Source: Bin80 sp965208025
GTDB lineage: Bacteria > Bacteroidota > Rhodothermia > Rhodothermales > Bin80
Length of the DNA: 64,000 nucleotides
Direction of reading: 5' to 3'
NCBI GenBank assembly: GCA_965208025.1
Contig: OZ242302.1
Location: 1,736,001-1,800,000, forward strand
Position 1 is the stretch's first letter, and each line of letters begins with the position of its first letter. Made by a program: the position numbers and the translations under genes. This document shows, one piece after another, positions 61,401 through 64,000 of this stretch. The notes under the pieces are model-generated. The model was not told the origin of the DNA, made no database searches, and saw nothing but the letters and a program-made list of their open reading frames with translations.

Positions 61401-64000
61401 CGCTCGTTTCCCCCTCGGGGATGAACAGCCGACTGAGGGGAGCTCTGTAATCCTCCAGTTCGGTGGCCGTCTGATCAAAGGTTTGAACCCGTACACTCAG
61501 CCCCGGTGGGGCAGGAGACGTCAGTGTAACTTCAACCATAGCCATCTCAACCTCTTCCTGTACCGTCGTATCCTGAATCGCCAGGAACACCTCCACCTCG
61601 TTATCCTCAATGGTCAGGTAGGTTACAGTCTCTCCACCTCCCAGTGCAGCGCTTGTCCCCGTGATCAAGATCGTCTCCTGAGGGTCATAGACGGAATCAT
61701 CCATGGGCATGAGTGTAAAGGTTGCCGTGCCAGAGAGCTGATTGGCCTCAACCCTCAGGGGAGTAGGCGGGGACACAATCGTATAATCCTGTCCTTCGGT
61801 TGCCGTGCCATCTGCCACGGTAAGCGTCACCGTCGCATCCGTACTCCGAACAGACTCCAGCGTAGCCGTCACCATGAACTCCCTTGCCCCCGCGCCCTCC
61901 TCCACCTTGGGAGGTGCAACCTCAAGCATGAACCCCGTGGACGCTTCATCATCCTCAATCGTGAGCCTCTTGTCGCCCGGGCCGTTGAGGTCAAGTGCAT
62001 TGGTTGCCTGTCCGCGCACCACCACGATCTTATTCTGGTTATGTGCATCATTATCCACCGCTGTGATCGTCACGCGTCCCGTACTGGTCATCATTCCAGG
62101 AAGGATCGTGAGCGTCGTATTCGGGCTCAATTCGTAATCCTCGGTCGTCGCCGGAGCTTCCGGATGCGCAGACACCCGGAGGATCGTTTCTGCACTGGAT
62201 GCAACATCCAACCGCGCGGTGATCGTCGCCATCCCTTCGGCTTCTTGAATTGTGCCAGATTCCACGATCAACTCCACCTGCGGCACAGGGTCACGATCCA
62301 CAATCGTGAGCGTGGCTGGCGCTGCAGCTCCCAGACTGCTTCGCCCGGTCACCTGCACCATTTCGTCCGGCTCGTGCACCCCATCTGCAATTGGACGGAA
62401 CGGAAAGCGCTCCGTCCCGATGGTTGCGCCTGCCGCAATCGTGAGTGCAACTGGCGGGACCGCAGCATAGTCCATTCCCTCTTCCGCCGTCCCCCCTTCC
62501 ACCGTGAGCATGACCTGCGTCGGGACGCTCCGCGCACCATCCAGTGTCGCGGTCACCTGGATGTCTTCTTCGTTTGCCTCGTTCACCCTTGGGGGCGAGA
62601 CCGTAAGCGTGATGCCCCCCACCTCGTCATCATCCAGGATGATGAGCGTCTCCTCTGCCGGGCTCATCACATCGTTCACGTTCGTCGCACTGCCCCGGAC
62701 CGTGATCCGCTTATCGGGCGCATCAATCGCATTGTCCACCGCCGTGATCGTCACCACCCCCGTACTGGTCGTGACCTCCGGGGCAATCCTGAGCACACGA
62801 TTGGGACTCACCTCGTAATCCTCCGTCAATGCGGGGGCTTGGGGGTCGGTTGCGATCGTAATCACCGTCTCTGCACTGGACGCCCCACTCAGGTTCGCCG
62901 TCACCTCGACTTTCCCACCATCTTCAAGCATTTCTCTCGGCGTCAACACCAACGTTACCTCCGGCGTCGAATCCGAATCAAAGATCGTCAAACGATCCTC
63001 CGATGCCGCGCCCAAACTGCTCGTCCCGCTCACGCGAACCGTCTCGTCCGGCTCATCCAGATGGTCCGGGATCGGCGTGAACGTAAATCCTCCGACCGCT
63101 TCCATTGCTTCGGCAGGAATCCGGATCGTAAATGGAGCCACCGGCTGAAAGTCAACCCCCAGGGTCGCCGTCTCTTCTTGCAACGAAATCTCTACCTCTG
63201 TGTCCGTCAGAAGGATCCCATCCATCGTCGCCGTGACCGTGATCTGCTTACTCCCCTCGTCTTCACGTACATCATCAGAAATGCTCACTGTGAGCCTCAC
63301 CTCGGTCGCTTCGTCATCATCCACGATCGTGAGGATCGCCTCCGGAAGAGACGCCCCCGAATGCGCATTCGTGGCACGCCCCTGCACGCGCACTTGCTTG
63401 TCCTGTACATCAATGACCCGATTATTGACCGAGGTGATCGTCACCGTCTCCGTACTCTCCATGGCACCTGCTGCAATCGTCAGCCTTGGATCCATGCTCA
63501 ACCGGTAATCCCCCTCCGTCGCAGGCGAGATGGGATCTGCAGAGATCGTGATCACCGTCTCCGCACTTGATGGAGACGTGAGACGGGCCTTTACGGTGGA
63601 ACGCTCCTCCGCCTCCGAAATCTCCGCCGGATCTAACACGAGCATTACCACCGGGTCCGGGTCATCATCCGTGATCGTGAGAAACGCCTGATCTACCCCG
63701 AGGGAGCTGGTTCCCGTGATCGTCACCGACTCGTCCGGCTCGTCCAGATCATCCGAGACCGGCGTGAACGAAAACGTCCCCATTCCCTCCCTCTCATTGG
63801 CTGAAATGGTCAACGCAAACGAGTCCACCGGATCAAAATCGTCGTCCATGGCCGTACCCGGCCCGACCGAAATGGTCACCGTGAGGGGCTCGGGGCGCGT
63901 CCCGTCCAGCCGGGCGGTCACCGCAATCGGTGTCTCCCCAGCTCCCTCATCTACTTGCGTTGGGTTCACCTCTAGCTCAACCCCCGTCGCTTCGTCCTCA
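58420..64000 (-). CDS. Giant Calx-beta repeat protein with C-terminal outer-membrane beta-barrel (partial, 5' end outside window)
   Basis: The minus-strand frame is open to the window edge (about 1860 codons seen); the GTG near 63969 is internal. Roughly 13 Calx-beta modules of 95-115 residues follow each other, each closing with a TLTIVDDD or GTILDDDG type strand whose acidic residues bind Ca2+ in known Calx-beta domains. Modules 1-6 alternate VTGTSSLG and VRGxATN variants; modules 7-13 are more standard (GTATAGEDY, GSAQADLDY). From about residue 1490 (QNAYVSRVLRTWASQVVEALTRR) comes a barrel: GWSIWGQGAYTRM, alternating amphipathic strands, and a final ...YGLSARMDLKW, as in autotransporter-type porins. 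Likely a large surface adhesin. Confidence 0.85.
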   Translation of the reverse strand, partial: EDEATGVELEVNPTQVDEGAGETPIAVTARLDGTRPEPLTVTISVGPGTAMDDDFDPVDSFALTISANEREGMGTFSFTPVSDDLDEPDESVTITGTSSLGVDQAFLTITDDDPDPVVMLVLDPAEISEAEERSTVKARLTSPSSAETVITISADPISPATEGDYRLSMDPRLTIAAGAMESTETVTITSVNNRVIDVQDKQVRVQGRATNAHSGASLPEAILTIVDDDEATEVRLTVSISDDVREDEGSKQITVTATMDGILLTDTEVEISLQEETATLGVDFQPVAPFTIRIPAEAMEAVGGFTFTPIPDHLDEPDETVRVSGTSSLGAASEDRLTIFDSDSTPEVTLVLTPREMLEDGGKVEVTANLSGASSAETVITIATDPQAPALTEDYEVSPNRVLRIAPEVTTSTGVVTITAVDNAIDAPDKRITVRGSATNVNDVMSPAEETLIILDDDEVGGITLTVSPPRVNEANEEDIQVTATLDGARSVPTQVMLTVEGGTAEEGMDYAAVPPVALTIAAGATIGTERFPFRPIADGVHEPDEMVQVTGRSSLGAAAPATLTIVDRDPVPQVELIVESGTIQEAEGMATITARLDVASSAETILRVSAHPEAPATTEDYELSPNTTLTILPGMMTSTGRVTITAVDNDAHNQNKIVVVRGQATNALDLNGPGDKRLTIEDDEASTGFMLEVAPPKVEEGAGAREFMVTATLESVRSTDATVTLTVADGTATEGQDYTIVSPPTPLRVEANQLSGTATFTLMPMDDSVYDPQETILITGTSAALGGGETVTYLTIEDNEVEVFLAIQDTTVQEEVEMAMVEVTLTSPAPPGLSVRVQTFDQTATELEDYRAPLSRLFIPEGETSAFIAVEILDDESYEENETFRVQLSDPIGAELARGEATVTIEDDDRYELRVEDASAPESESTLEFMVTLNRANPAQSVRVAYATQDGSAQADLDYMPTSGTLVFPRGVDRRPVPVRLLNDETEEMEERFFLKLSMPENAVLVDAEGTGTIVDEDALPRVEITPSVRVGEEEGTARFMVSLSHVLPGRETEVFFTAINETAVVPLDYEVQTPSPLRFTSGERMQTIEVEILDDDLSEGEETFRIELTEILNGEPAGRIGRGTILDNDGEVRVRIQDTKVDESEPEARFRVTLDGQDSQSRTYAYTTEDGTATAGEDYVATSSTITFAAGEQEQEIRIPINDDQETEGNETFQVRLIGEGIARGVAEGTIQDDDGDLFVSIGDASAMEGEGALLLPIHLNQPSPRVVTVRFASSEDTATEGSDYVASKGIVIFERGSMEGKIRIEIIDDSEVEPDETFQVTLSNANHVKIDQGTGTGTILDDDGSPTVSVQSVTVSRHTASFEVGLSIPSAVPVLVSYMSEDGSALAGEDYEAVSGQVTFAPGELSKTVNVKLLTNEPVWEAKTFSLVLLSAVNAEVEQARSEAVMEEESEERIQNAYVSRVLRTWASQVVEALTRRMEGMAHCRIPDLSWLRYGKERWSPGEIFRGCGAEFTQGGWSIWGQGAYTRMQGREGALSMRSDVTSMILGADYAWSQGWMAGLLAAQNWDQGAYETPARSGTAFSRLTGIYPYVSYQTGAGMRAWLLLGLGRGETEVETLESELEAALVALGLTGTLTGGSAGRLGYEVDAFWATADLETGADLGIRRVRAGVEGSLRLGAGMQPYMEAALRQDGGDAETGMGVELGGGVRWSTSQLRAEFGGRTLVLHTDDGLREWGLMGSVEYGSQGGLGPSMRVRPHWGNVYGGDLWREAPLHTIAGGSADQNVEVELGYGTPIGASLGRSIVGLTLDPSGRAYRVGYNLHMGEGLQVSVATTARTIEENGPPPSYGLSARMDLKW

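Noticed and set aside
61336..63570. 744-codon open frame on the plus strand
   Set aside because: It is the antisense shadow of the Calx-beta repeats; Arg/His-rich composition without domains, while the minus strand is a clear repeat protein.
1..64000. tRNA, rRNA, CRISPR array, attachment sites or replication origin
   Set aside because: Looked for cloverleaf-like segments, regular short repeats with spacers and DnaA-box clusters by eye; none was convincing.

Overview
ORGANISM AND OVERALL CHARACTER. The window is a bacterial chromosome segment of moderate GC. Tightly packed housekeeping operons are separated by a roughly 30-kb accessory block crowded with insertion sequences. Double-membrane features (Tol-type beta-propeller protein, C-terminal beta-barrel protein, secreted S9 peptidase), a glutamate (C5) haem route and a HemQ-type protein would fit the Rhodothermota/Bacteroidota side of the tree, but this placement is an inference from gene content only. 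No tRNA, rRNA or CRISPR array was found.

LAYOUT. 1-11263: a minus-strand Tol/PD40 protein, then a plus-strand run mrdA-rodA-FAD oxidase-argS-pheA-S9 peptidase with overlapping or closely spaced genes. 11356-26394: one very large minus-strand gene, reconstructable as a single-polypeptide restriction-modification enzyme (nuclease, helicase, adenine methyltransferase, specificity tail; type ISP-like). It is cut into pieces by (a) a 4.6-kb nested pair of IS elements, (b) a 2.9-kb insert holding two 1430-bp tandem units of an AAA+ ATPase gene, (c) an IS21 element, and two frameshifts. 26694-30503: a PLP decarboxylase, a divergent aldehyde dehydrogenase and a STAS-like protein. 30579-37962: an IS1595-type transposon with 22-bp inverted ends and an 8-bp target duplication ATTTAAAT. 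Its cargo is an EcoRI-type methyltransferase, a DUF262/HNH nuclease pair and a small AT-hook-like protein; it is itself broken by two further IS elements. 37971-41312: an IS5/IS1182-like element, a wrecked membrane-protein gene and an ISL3 element. 41376-47417: SixA-like phosphatase, a DUF4389 gene with an in-frame UGA, uppS, a winged-helix regulator with a membrane protein, a D-amino-acid PLP enzyme and a medium-chain dehydrogenase. 47479-55434: an eight-gene haem operon (hemA, hemC, hemD, hemB, hemQ, hemE, hemH, hemY type). 55778-58397: a second IS21 element with a nonsense-mutated istA. 58420-64000: a giant Calx-beta repeat protein with a C-terminal beta-barrel, running off the window.

HOW THE PARTS RELATE. 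The flanking core genes are intact, whereas both defence loci are broken. Most insertions leave clear target duplications, so the original genes can be read by removing them. Removing the inserts restores an open frame across the IS2 junction (ATAG duplication), the ATPase-element junction (CAT), the methyltransferase junction (10-bp duplication) and the IS1595 junction (ATTTAAAT). The least explained object is the ATPase-only insert at 19232-22121. It has no recognisable transposase, its repeat unit is circularly permuted relative to its gene, and one intact ATPase copy survives in the middle. The haem genes form a coproporphyrin-dependent type set (oxidase, ferrochelatase and HemQ together).
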